A DNA stretch of 13,484 bases. Source: Fomitopsis serialis. Taxonomy: Eukaryota; Basidiomycota; Agaricomycetes; Polyporales; Fomitopsidaceae. Below the pieces are notes generated by a model. It worked only from the letters and a program-made list of their open reading frames with translations, did not search any database and was not told the origin of the DNA. The stretch spans positions 1-13,484 of the forward strand of contig NW_025955708.1 of NCBI RefSeq assembly GCF_022376445.1. Direction: 5' to 3'. The position numbers and the translations under genes were made by a program. Shown here one piece after another: positions 1-8,849 of this stretch; positions within the stretch are counted from its first letter, which is position 1, and every line of letters begins with the position of its first letter.

Positions 1-2
1 CC

Positions 3-1005
3 GCACAGGTCCGGCAGGAGCTGAAGCAGAAAGCCAAACGGGTGGTAGAGAAGGAACTTTTATCAGTCAAGATCTCCGATGTTGGCCTCGACGCGGTTGC
101 TCGCAATGACAAGTTGCAGAAGGCAAAGGAAGCGCGGATTAAATACCTTTGCAACCACAATACGTTCCATTACGGGAACATAGTGATGCCGGACCCGGAC
201 GTTTCCCCCGAGGTAAGATTCATGCCTTGTAGTGCTTGACATATTCTGCTAACTGCTATGAGTAAGCTGTGGGACGACCCGGAGCTTGACACACCTTTCC
301 ACAGTGTCGTGATCGCGGAGATCATGGCGCGGCAGTGGTGGCTCGGGCAGCACCCGGAAGCCCTCCGCCGCGAGAACCGATCTCGCTTTGACATCAACGT
401 CAAGCCGCCGTCGAGCAATATGATCGCTCTGACCTGTAGCGCAGTGAGTACCTGAGTTTCTGCATGGATATCGGATAATTCGACACATTGACAGGTTCTA
501 GTCGCATTCGATGAAGCATTGGCCGGCAATTCTACCGTGAACTTCGATGAAAAGACGTATGCTATGGAGTGAGTTATTTAGTGTTCCGCCTTCAGCTGCT
601 AATCACCTTGGTTCTGGCAGGCATGATCGCCTGAAAGCTGGCATAGACAAGCTGCGACGACATGCGGATGCGAACAGCAGGATGTACGACGAAGGTGTTG
701 CCGAGCTCGTGAAATCAATGAACGACACTATGGCCGCCAACATCATGTAAGTCATCCCCATTACATCGAACAAATTTGCTAACAAGTGACCCAGGGCCTT
801 TGCTGGCATTGCCCACGACAAGAACCGGAGGGACGAGGGCAACGCCGAGGAGCTCGATGATGGCATTGACATGAAGGCAGTTCTCGGCCGATGGGGCAAG
901 AAGAAGGCATCGACGTCCGCTGTCTCGGGTGCACAGGCACAGGCACAGGCAGGGCATGTATTGTACCCCCTCGCTCCAGTCGCGAGCAGCTCCAAGACCA
1001 AGTAA
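3..1005 (+). CDS. DUF6532-like fungal protein, 5' end outside the window
   Basis: Five exons give one continuous frame: <3-212, 267-443, 495-568, 621-746 and 795-1005 (TAA at 1003-1005), 265 visible residues. Introns are 48-54 nt; donors are GTAAGA, GTGAGT, GTGAGT and GTAAGT, and the first and last introns have CTAAC branch motifs (near 249 and 779). The order of motifs fits the Agaricomycete DUF6532 domain as I remember it: a basic helix ending in KYLCNHNTFHYG (about residues 47-58), LWDDPELDTPF (71-81), a PSSNMIALTCSA-VLVAFDEALAG stretch across the second intron (about 118-140), then a helix with HDRLKAGIDKLRRH. The C-terminal tail is charged and low in complexity, with an Ala-Gln run at about 242-248 encoded by a hexamer repeat. 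The molecular role of DUF6532 is unknown. Exon structure is well supported; the family call is by memory of the pattern. The start codon lies upstream of base 1. Confidence 0.78.
931..951 (+). repeat. hexamer microsatellite in coding sequence (gcacag)
   Basis: Three and a half copies of gcacag lie inside the last exon of the DUF6532-like gene and encode alternating Ala-Gln. Such runs change length easily in frame, so they would lengthen or shorten the tail without disrupting the gene. Confidence 0.7.
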
Positions 1006-1517
1006 GACGTCGTCGTCGGGACACGCGGTAAGTAGTCGGAGCCACACAATATCACTCTTATGTGAGACTGACACTATGCCTAGTTCGTGGATCTGTCCTG
1101 TACGATAGGATACCGTGTTACCGATCTGACCGTAGGTTGCTGCGTTAGCCTCGTTGGCGTCTCGTCTCTATACCATCTATGTTGTAGTATCTAGGTGTTG
1201 TATCAGTGGGTGTAGGTGCTTGTTCGTGCTGTGCATGTATTACGATTATCAAGAGGATAATTGATGTGCCCTACAACTTGCAAAGAAGATGTGTCGACAG
1301 CGAATACTGAGCTGGATTCGGAATGCGGGGTCGAGGAACACAACAAAGTGATTCTATAGTAAGCCCAACCTGGCTGAGAGCGTGTGGAAGCTACGAAGAT
1401 TGTTTGGTTGAGCCAGCTCTCAAAGTGATTCAATAAATTGATAAGCTCTCTGAGACATGAAAAATGAAATCCAATGCACTTGAGACCGAGGGACTTGTCT
1501 TGTAGAGTACTGGGCGC
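1006..1517. other. intergenic, convergent 3' ends
   Basis: No gene can be supported here. The stretch separates the plus-strand DUF6532-like gene from the minus-strand gene ending at 1518. It has an 11-bp direct repeat (caaagtgattc at 1344 and 1421), a small inverted repeat ttgag...ctcaa (about 1407-1422) and one AATAAA on the plus strand (1432-1437). That AATAAA is rather far from the stop at 1005 to be a confident polyadenylation signal. Confidence 0.5.
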
Positions 1518-3151
1518 CTATGTCTGCTCGAGAGCTGGTCTGTCCGCTCTACAACTGGTCTCATGGGATCTACAAGTGCTTGGACACCCGGGCAGTTTTT
1601 CCTGATGTCCAAGAGCCACTCGGCCTGCGTGAGTTTGCCTCGGAGAGATAGCAGGATCTGAACGCTAACTGTCAGCAATTACTAACTGCACATGGCATCC
1701 GGACGCACAAGGCTTGTAACGTGTGCTGCTATCTGGGTACGCTGGCATTGTTACTTGCTCCACATCTGGCATCGGTGTCACCTCGAAATCATTGTAGATG
1801 TGCTGAGTACGCGCCAGCGACGCTATGTGGGACTCTCCGACGAGACCAACGTAGACGCGTTTTCCGATGAGATCACCGCTTGTCACGACAGAGCTCGCTG
1901 GTTCTATGGGCACCACTTTGCGAACGACAAGCGCGTGCTGCCCAACGATCTGCTCGGGAAAGCGAAGAAACCAGACAGGAATCCCCGTTGCGCTGAGTCG
2001 CTGTATAGCGGAGGGATCATTCGTGAATGCACCGATGACTCCGGATTTGACAGCGCACGGTCTCTTCATGTCGGCCACGACCGCTGCATCTTGACAACAC
2101 TCCATCCAGTCCAGCCATGCCATGCATTCGAGCCAAAACCGTTGCAGGCTTGCTACTTGGATGACAGTGTCGCGAAAGGTGGCGGGTATGTCGAGTAGGC
2201 GGCCCATAGCTAGACGCATCGAACTCTCGAGATAGTGAATCCTGCATCGCGGGGGCCTGTGCTCCAAGCAGTAGCGGGAAGTGCGTTCGCTGCAGGAGGC
2301 CACTAAGGAAGCCAGTGGCATGAGACGCTCCTTGAGTAGCTTCCCGAGACCGAAGACGACGCAGTTGTCGAAGCGCGAAAAGTCATCCGCACTCGGAGTC
2401 CACCATATGACTTGGCGGGGATCGCTGGGATCTTCTGGCCGGCGGAGTATCATGACCATATGCGGCCAGCTTGATGCGAAGAGCTGAGGATGCTGGAATG
2501 GATCTTCAATCCCGTATCGTCCGTCCGACCTCACGAACACCTCGATCCGACCCAACACGGGCAACGGCACATAGTCGACGTTGGGCGAGGTAATGAGGTA
2601 TTTCTTGTCCAATGTCCAAGCGGCTGCTACGGCGTCTCGCCAAGTGATCCTGGCTATATTGCCTCAATGAGTGGTATCGCATTCGAGAAGATGGCCCGTA
2701 CCAGTGTTATGCTGCGTGACAGTCAGCGGAGGAGGGTCCGCTGCTTTCGGCGACTCCCTTCCGTCGCCATTGCGGAGAGGGGGGCTCTGTGATTATAGGA
2801 TAGGAGGGCGGGTCGACAAGCTGCCCCTTCGGACGAAGAGAGACACACCGTGGTCTGCGATGGGACCCAGAGTCTTCATCGCGTACTATCGAGACAGCGG
2901 GGAACGCACAGTTTACCCGCCGCCCAGCGCTCGATAATATCGTGAACTTACCATGTCCACTTCCTCGTAGTTCGACGCGCCCTGGGTGTCAGGAGGTGTT
3001 TGCTGAAGCAGTACCGGCAGGAGTTCGAGTCTTCGGCGCTTGCTGAGGCCAACAGACCGACGCTGAGCTCGGGACTTTCCGAGCCTGCAAGGCCGATCCC
3101 CGCGTCCGCCCGAGCACAGTGATTTTGCTGCGGACCTGCTGGACGGCGATA
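1518..3151 (-). CDS. uncharacterised Agaricomycete family protein (GAFTNDP...GIPVWFLR family)
   Basis: The core is one long exon, 2653 down to 1709. Counting from the TTG codon at 2612, visible blocks are SPNVDYVPLP (9-18), WWTPSADDF (70-78), IPATFRDTVIQVASLQRFWL (142-161) followed by WLDWMECCQ, and GVIGAFTNDP...GIPVWFLR (191-217). I recognise these as a widespread, unnamed Agaricomycete family; function is unknown to me. Upstream exons that keep frame and splice phase are 2702-2786, 2847-2885 (least certain) and one ending at 2952 with a clear GTAAGT donor; the last holds a KRRRLE nuclear-localisation-like patch but no ATG, and its frame is closed by TGA just above 3151, so the true start is unresolved. 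At the 3' end a 51-nt intron (1708-1658: GTGCGT donor, GCTGAC branch, TTCAG acceptor) changes ...RYKPC to ...RYKPY and moves the stop from 1665 to 1518. Without it the exon ends at 1665. Core exon strong; ends tentative. Confidence 0.62.
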
Positions 3152-4914
3152 CGCCTCACGTTACGCGTCAACACAGGACGCTGCACGAGCAAATGGGTGG
3201 ATGCTACATATTATACGCAGCTGGCGGCATTGGCGAAATATAAGCGGAAGTAGGCGGCGGCCCCAAAAGGCAATGTTGCTCGCTCAGCTAGACGCTCGTG
3301 TCTCTTCGACCTTCAGTCGTTTGAAGGCATCACCGGGCAGTGTCCAGTGCCTATCCCCCCACCTTAGCTTTCTTATCTCCCCCTCCGCTGCCACTTCTTT
3401 GATGCCATCGGTAGAGGCCCGGTTGTTCACCTATGCGAAGCACTCGGGACTTACTAGGCGGCGAGCATAACACCTCGCGCGAATGCTGATGCAAGACGCT
3501 AACATGCAAAGACCGACGACAAGCTGTAAGGATACGTACAAAGATGAGCTGACGGGCAAGATCTTTCGCAAGCCCGGCGCCGCACAGCACGAACACGCCA
3601 AGCGCCCGGGCGAGGACAGGCAGGGAGCAGGGTCAGGATGACGCTATACGTCCCATCCGCATACCACGCATGCCTACTAACCCAAGCCTCTGTCGTAGAT
3701 CCAGTTCGATCTGGACGCAGGTAGCCGCAGCCATCCCCCCGCGTCGGCGATATGATGCACCGGACGGAGCAAATGAGGTATTAGCAGGCAGCGAACGCGC
3801 CGGGAAGGCATGCGTACAAGAACATTAGCTAGCACCCGGAGGACTGCTAGGCAGGCTTGCAGGTACTAGATGGACGAAGGGACGCGCGCGTTTGCATGAT
3901 ACAATATTATGGTATTGTAGAAGGTTGCTAATCGGATTGAACATCAGTCCATAATGCCGATGATGAATGCGGAGGGCGATCATGACCAACTCACCTCGGC
4001 AGCGCGCAGGCCTGAATGTCGAACAAGCAAGGCGGACACGCACTGGCCAACGCCACCAGTATCTGCAGCGCAACAACGGCGCGCCCCTTTACTGCGACCA
4101 TCCTTAGCCCAAGCACATTACTACATATGTATTTGATACCACTTACGTGAACGATGCTGCCATTTCGCTTTGTCCGTTCAGAGCTTTGGGATCTGTTGTT
4201 CTCAGGGATACGTTCGTAGTCGGAGAGAGATGGGCGCGAGCCTGCGGCCTCGGGGCTTGCTCACCAGGAGGTTTGAACAATATTTTTCACTAAACGATCG
4301 TCGCCCGTAACACGCCGCCGAAGCTGCATGTAACGAGCGGGAGAGGCTTGAACATGCGGTCGAAGTGGCTACGGCCGCGCGGCAGGACCTTCAGTATGCA
4401 GTGCGCGGCGACGCGGACAGGCGGACATAGGCCATGTTTTGCGCGGCCACGACAGGGCCGAGCTTCGCGTCCGGCCCGGTGTGTCGCTGTATCGAGGGAC
4501 GAACCGTGAGCGAGACATCAAGGCAGGGAGAGAAGAAAAGGGTCATACTGAGGGGCAGCGCACCTCCGCAAGCTCAATGTACTGAGCGATTTACAGTTCG
4601 TATCATACGGAGGTCGACATGGACGAAGACGCGCTAGTCGAATCGGAATGAAAGGCCCTCGGGTCTCGGGCTAGATGTTGACGATCTTGTCACGTGACTT
4701 CGTAAAGCAGCCACATTTACAGCACCTCGCCGCCGCTGTCAATTGAAAGTAGTTGGAAAAGGGGAGCGGCATTTTCGAACGAGAGCCTTTCTTGGAGCTC
4801 AGATCCAGAGAGCAGAACATGTGCTTTGGGCAGGTGGTGCGAGTTAGATCGGAAGTCAATAATCTCGATTTAACACTACGCGCCGGCGCTACTAGAGCGT
4901 GAACGCTCGTCGCT
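3152..4914. other. gene-poor region with exon-like fragments
   Basis: No complete gene could be assembled. Exon-like pieces on the plus strand are: 3554 to about 3632, reading DELTGKIFRKPGAAQHEHAK with strong G/C bias at third positions, possibly spliced over an intron that ends with a textbook branch site (ctactaacc, about 3675) and TAG acceptor at 3700 into a segment containing SSSIWTQVAAAIPPRRR; a reading from ATG 3982 that is interrupted by an in-frame TAG at 4105 and then stays open to about 4276; and a helical-looking piece at about 4324-4427 containing NERERLEHAVEVATAARQDL. A small C-terminal reading ends at 4651 (MDEDALVESE). Their frames do not join into one protein. They may be remnants of decayed genes or transposons, or chance readings. 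Confidence 0.4.
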
Positions 4915-5476
4915 ATGGTGGTTGACTTCTTCAGTGAGTGCCCATATACCAGCTCTTCGCCTGTAATAGTACCCTAGAATACATCCTTGTTAGGAAGGGG
5001 GGAGGTTATATAGGGCACAATGCAGGATGTCGAGTCGTCAGGCTCGCAAAGGCGCTGCATGCGCGCATCATCTGCGTCTCAAGGTCTCATGAGATGTCGT
5101 CATGTCCGCTGCAGTTCGCTCTTCGTAGACTTCCAGTGTGTCATCGACAGCGACGGAGAACTGGGCCACGAAGTCGACCCAGTTATCTACAGTATGTGCG
5201 CTACATTTTATCTGTCTGCGAAGAGGGCTTGATTACTCGCAGAGATTACTTGTACGACCACTTTGGAAGGGGCGAAGGAAGTTTACGTTGTACGAGTTCC
5301 TCATGTGGTAAGAGCCAAGAATGGCCCGGCTGTGCAGAAATCCTTATCGCGTTTAGGTGGCAGACTATTGGTCCATCCGCCTCTTCGTCAAGAAGGGAGT
5401 CAACGGCGCTCTGAAGACGTGCCTGACGAGCCCTCCTCTGTCCGTGCAGGGTGGTGACATAGCGCGAACGGAGTGA
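4915..5476 (+). CDS. small spliced gene model, unknown product
   Basis: Good splice signals define introns 4934-4977 (GTGAGT...CCTAG), 5192-5242 (GTATGT...CGCAG) and 5308-5356 (GTAAGA...TTTAG). One chain runs from ATG 5020: exons 5020-5191, 5243-5307 and 5357-5476 give 118 residues ending QGGDIARTE, including VIDSDGELGHEVDPVIYK and VADYWSIRLFVKKGVNG; its last exon has about three quarters G/C at third positions. A second chain from ATG 4915 (MVVDFFKYILVRKGGGYIG) uses another frame of the same exons and stays open to 5457. The true protein may start at 4915 and switch frame through an additional very short intron near 5090-5121. I recognise no domain. Real coding is likely but the exact product is uncertain. 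Confidence 0.36.
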
Positions 5477-5842
5477 ACCCTAGGGTTGCACTCTTAAGGT
5501 GGTTCTTGCATACTATACCTGATCGTAGGTCCATCTATCCCAGTATCGTAGATGCGCGGATTGAGTCTCATGCCGCACCGACGTGCCTCCAAAAACAGTA
5601 CTTCTCTACATGCCATTCCACCCACGTTCGTCAAGCCTGTATTGACTCCCAAGTTTCTGCTCACATCCTAGACCTCCTATCATGATACATTTGTTCTCCT
5701 TTCAGTCGCTGTGACTCTGAACGATCGACAGCACGCAGGACGGATCGTGAACCTTCCTGCTTCTTTATCCACCTCGCGCACGTCTTACTGACGGAAGAAC
5801 ATCTCATCGTCCGCCCCTATCAGGTCCGCGTATCAGACGCTG
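5477..5842. other. no gene seen
   Basis: Both strands are densely stopped. The only structure noticed is a 12-bp perfect palindrome at 5476-5487 made of AACCCT joined head to head with AGGGTT. Confidence 0.4.
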
Positions 5843-6007
5843 TCAAATCAAAGGATTAGCAACTCGTCCGGCACAAACAGCACGAAGACTTGCCACGAAA
5901 ACCTCGCTCACAAGCGGCCGCAGGAACGCATCAATGTCTGCTTGCGATTCCGGTCCTGGGCCCGGTAGGATGAGGGGAGATACGCCGGCCAGCTTCAAAT
6001 ACAGTGG
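5843..6007 (-). pseudogene. fragment resembling a Tnp2-type (CACTA) transposase
   Basis: Read from 6007 down to the TGA at 5845-5843, the minus strand gives about 54 residues containing VSPLILPGPGPESQADIDAF followed by LRPLVSEV. Fungal Tnp2 (Transposase_21, CACTA/EnSpm) transposases carry a similar 'IPGPK-P-D-I-D-xFL-x-PLV-x-EL' block as I remember the family. The reading is closed by TAA just upstream (near 6022), and I find no continuation of the transposase (several hundred residues expected), no terminal inverted repeats and no target duplication. It is therefore at most a relic. A GTGAGC donor inside the block and an intron-like end (tttgacag, about 5842) mean it could instead be an exon of an unrelated gene. 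Family assignment is by motif memory only. Confidence 0.42.
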
Positions 6008-7010
6008 GTGGGAGTCACGGGATCGTTAGCGGCAGCGCTGGCTGCGGGCTTCGCGATCCAGTCCACTTTAGTGGCGCAAGGAGCGATGCCGGCTCCCAGG
6101 CCTGGTAGGGCTGCTGCCGCAGTGCGATCAGGGCAGTCGGCAGTGCGACTAATCATGCTTGAGGAATCATCATTCAATAGAGGTGCTGCAACGAATGTGG
6201 ACTACCTCAGTGCCGACGGTGACACGACGAGAAGACACGTACGTATAGGATCGCCTACTATGTCCAAGGCGTGTCGCCGTGAAGTCGACGTAAAGACTCA
6301 AGATGTCGGGGAGCCCTGGTTCTTCTGCGCCCTCTTATGACAAAGGTCTTCCATTGTGCGGCGCCCAGATCTGCCCACGCACCACAATGCCAGGTGTGCC
6401 ACTGCCACATCATCGTGCTGACCATATCACACGACCCAACTTACACCTGACTGTAGTAACCGAGGTCGTACAGTTTCGATCGCTACCTTAACATGTATAG
6501 GTCCGTTCGACCTACAGTCGAAGGCGCCGCGGTTTATCTTGTCAGAATATCGGTCAGACATACTCATAGAAGATTGCTTACACAAAGGTATTTCTGCGTT
6601 GTCAGCCAGTCAAATATTAAGCCCGCACAATAACCACACTGGCATTGGTCCACGGTTGAGCACTGAAACCTGAGGCAGTGTGAGGCGCAAGACGCGTGGG
6701 TGGCCTGGCGGAGCCAGCGAGACATCCGAGCAGGCTCGCTCTACCGCTCGTCAAGAACGGAGCTCACCGCCCGGTCATCAACGCATGGTCGAAACCAAAA
6801 CGGACGACCGGGCGAGACGGGGCGACGGATGGCGGGCGAGGCGTGGGCTGCAGTTCGGATATCTTCGCGCGAAGCGTCGCCTTCGCTAGCGCATTCGGCG
6901 CGGCAAGTACGTGGTAAGGGGTTTTCTATACATCGAAGACAACGGTTAGCATCGATGAAGGAGAAATTTCACGCCACGCACCTCTTCTTCGCACCCTGGC
7001 ATGGCTCCTC
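6008..7010. other. gene-poor region; possible minus-strand exons in 6610-6915
   Basis: No gene is supported between 6008 and about 6610. From about 6918 down to 6614 the minus strand has G/C-biased readings that look partly coding. One frame contains LAAPNALAKATLRAKISELQ followed by a proline-rich stretch, then a GTGAGC donor and a GCCAG acceptor into a short reading that ends TNASVVIVRA with TAA near 6616. Just upstream a CTAAC branch site and TGTATAG acceptor (about 6944-6920) suggest the exon is spliced onto the model at 7646-7011. A competing frame is also open, so no protein is claimed. Confidence 0.33.
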
Positions 7011-7646
7011 CTACGTACCGCTCCACCGGCTGCCGACTCGCCGACTTTGCTTCTGTTGCTGCGACAACGACGCGCCCGCTACGCTGCGATCACTGAGACT
7101 GACCCGCGTAGCTGAGACTGCCCCGTCCAGAGCGAGGGCGTGAAACGAGGTGGTCGACGCCTTGGACCTGTGAATCGAATTCGGGTGGCGTGAATCCGCC
7201 ATCGGCGACAGTCCCCTGTGGATGGTCAGCTTCGGGTAAGGACACGCGAGAGCGCACTTACAGGACTCCGCATAAAAGCGACATCCTGCCAACGTTCACA
7301 GAGAGTCGTCGCGCATCTCCTATGTCGACCTGGCGGACGTCTCGCGGGCTAGGCCGCCGTGCTTCGACCCGCCAGCTGGCGGGTCCCTTCGTTCCGGGCG
7401 GGCTTCGGACGGACTGCGACGGCGGGGCTGCGACGGAGGTGCTGCAGCTGCGGGATGGTGGACGCCGTGAGCGTTGAGCGCCGTCGCATGTAGCATGACG
7501 GGCTGCAAGTCGTCGGACTGAAGCGCTGAGGTCGCGGGGCGTGAGAGCATGACGTAAGCCGTCATTAGCGCCGCCACATCCCCATGTCGAACTCGAAAAC
7601 ATATCGACTCCCCGAGTTGCGTGGGACGCGACCCGGAGGAACTCAT
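7011..7646 (-). CDS. proline/serine-rich unknown protein (tentative gene model)
   Basis: ATG at 7646 has a good Kozak context (caccATGAG), and the first exon (7646-7330) has roughly three quarters G/C at third positions, better than the other open frames. Splicing 7329-7286 (GTCGAC...TTGGCAG) and 7261-7216 (GTAAGT donor, AGCTGAC branch, CCACAG acceptor, the stronger of the two) joins exons 7285-7262 and 7215-7011 in one frame: 181 residues, stop at 7013-7011. The middle is rich in Pro, Arg and Ser (PPSQPRRRSPSEARPERRD) and predicted disordered; no domain, signal peptide or membrane segment. A GTACGT donor overlapping the stop could extend the gene toward 6614. The second intron is convincing; the protein as a whole is tentative. 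An alternative start at 7602 uses another frame. Confidence 0.33.
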
Positions 7647-7831
7647 GGTGACAGTCGGCGAGTAATATTAGAGGTCAGGACACTTTAGCTTTACAATAAC
7701 GGATGCAGTAGAACAATCAGACGACGGGCGACGGACGCGGGTGGTGTTGAGACTATGGGGAAGCAGGTATGGATAACAAAACGAATCACTGACAGCAACC
7801 GTTTGACTGCGCGCAGCCGCAGTAGCCTGAA

Positions 7832-8450
7832 TTAGACATGCCCGTCCAGGTCTGCTGGCATGATCGTGCGGATGTCACTGTTGTTCGCCTGGCGCATCTC
7901 CGTGATACGCGTCGCGGTATCCAGGAATCTGGTGGGTGTCATACTTGTTAGCGAATGGCAGACGTGGATTAGCTATCGTGTACGTACCTTCGAAGGGCCG
8001 CCCGTGCAAACGCCTTCTCCCCGCTATCTGTGAGATGTGTGTATGGACGACGTACACCGATACGCATGATGAGGAGATCACCCCGGAACGTATGTCCAGG
8101 GACGACTGCCTTCGCCGGCTCGTTGATGCGGAGAGCGCGAGGATGCCTGTCGTGCGTTTGGGTCTGCCAAAACAGCTTGAAACGATGTAGCTTGTTCTGG
8201 TCGTCACGAACTGCTATAGTCCGGGAGAAGATCTGGAAGTCGCGCGTCATGATGCGCTCCACGTCGACCCAGGTCCTCCCTCCTTCGAAGGTCGTCACGA
8301 CGGGGATGGTTCGTTCGAGCAGTTCATCGCTCGGGTAGTACAACGCCGATAGCAGAACAATATCCTGAGGGTGGCAGAGAGGAGGATTCAGTACCTTACT
8401 GAGCGTACATCTGTTGAAGCACTTACTCCGTTAAAAGACAGGCTGGGCAT
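7832..8450 (-). CDS. uncharacterised 165-residue protein, three exons
   Basis: Exons 8450-8427, 8364-7988 and 7928-7832 join without a frame break: 498 nt, 165 residues, TAA at 7834-7832. The 62-nt intron has a GTAAGT donor and a long pyrimidine tract before CAG; the 59-nt intron has GTACGT, a perfect GCTAAC branch and CCAG. The first exon encodes only eight residues (MPSLSFNG). The protein is basic and compact, with blocks ALYYPSDELLERTIPVVTTF, FRGDLLIMRIGVRRP and a C-terminal helix AARAALRRFLDTA-like segment. No signal peptide or membrane helix, so probably nuclear or cytosolic. It reminds me of small Agaricomycete orphan proteins with an FRGD-type block, but I know no name or function. It is divergent from the membrane-protein gene at 8850, about 400 bp away. 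Confidence 0.7.
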
Positions 8451-8849
8451 AACTAGGGATGGGAAAACTAGTGCTAGCGGCGGATATGAACGATGAACAA
8501 GGATGAGAGAAAGGCGGCCGCAACATCCTTTTGATGTTCGAAGTCCTTTGTGTCGCTGGTCAGTGGCGTTCCACGAGGAGGCCTAGTCATGCCTGTCGAT
8601 GCTCACCCTTGCATTTTGTTAATCCAAGGCTTGAAACTCATAGAGTCGCGGTCAAACAAGTGCGTACATTTGGTGAAAGGAATAACTATAGGGGGGTTAT
8701 GCGTGAAAAAGACTGTGTGGTGTCGGACGCGCGGGGCTTATCGGTCCCAGGTTTTGTTCGAAAGCGAGATTTAGGCATGCGTTGTGCACGCGACGACACA
8801 TAAAGGCAAGCAATCGAAGAGACTCTTCTCAACCACAACCGCCATCTTC
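8451..8849. promoter_or_regulatory. shared intergenic region between two divergent genes
   Basis: About 400 bp lie between the ATG at 8450 (minus strand) and the ATG at 8850 (plus strand), so any promoters for both genes should be here. No clear TATA box or factor site is claimed. Short open readings at 8531-8803 lack coding character, though the upstream region is open in frame with the ATG at 8850 from 8784. Confidence 0.35.

Noticed and set aside
603..1055. 150-codon minus-strand open reading
   Set aside because: It is antisense to the well-spliced DUF6532-like exons and has no splice support or recognisable protein features.
1692..2198. 168-codon plus-strand open reading
   Set aside because: It mirrors the core exon of the minus-strand orphan-family gene, whose protein motifs are recognisable; the plus reading has none.
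3982..4276. Plus-strand gene starting at ATG 3982
   Set aside because: The reading has an in-frame TAG at 4105 with no intron that removes it in phase, and its length is within chance expectation.
6008..6340. 110-codon plus-strand reading with an Ala-rich start resembling a signal peptide
   Set aside because: It is antisense to the transposase-like fragment region, lacks splice or codon-bias support and ends without any recognisable domain.
8531..8803. Two overlapping 74- and 90-codon plus-strand readings
   Set aside because: They lie in the divergent intergenic region, have no splice signals and no protein-like composition.
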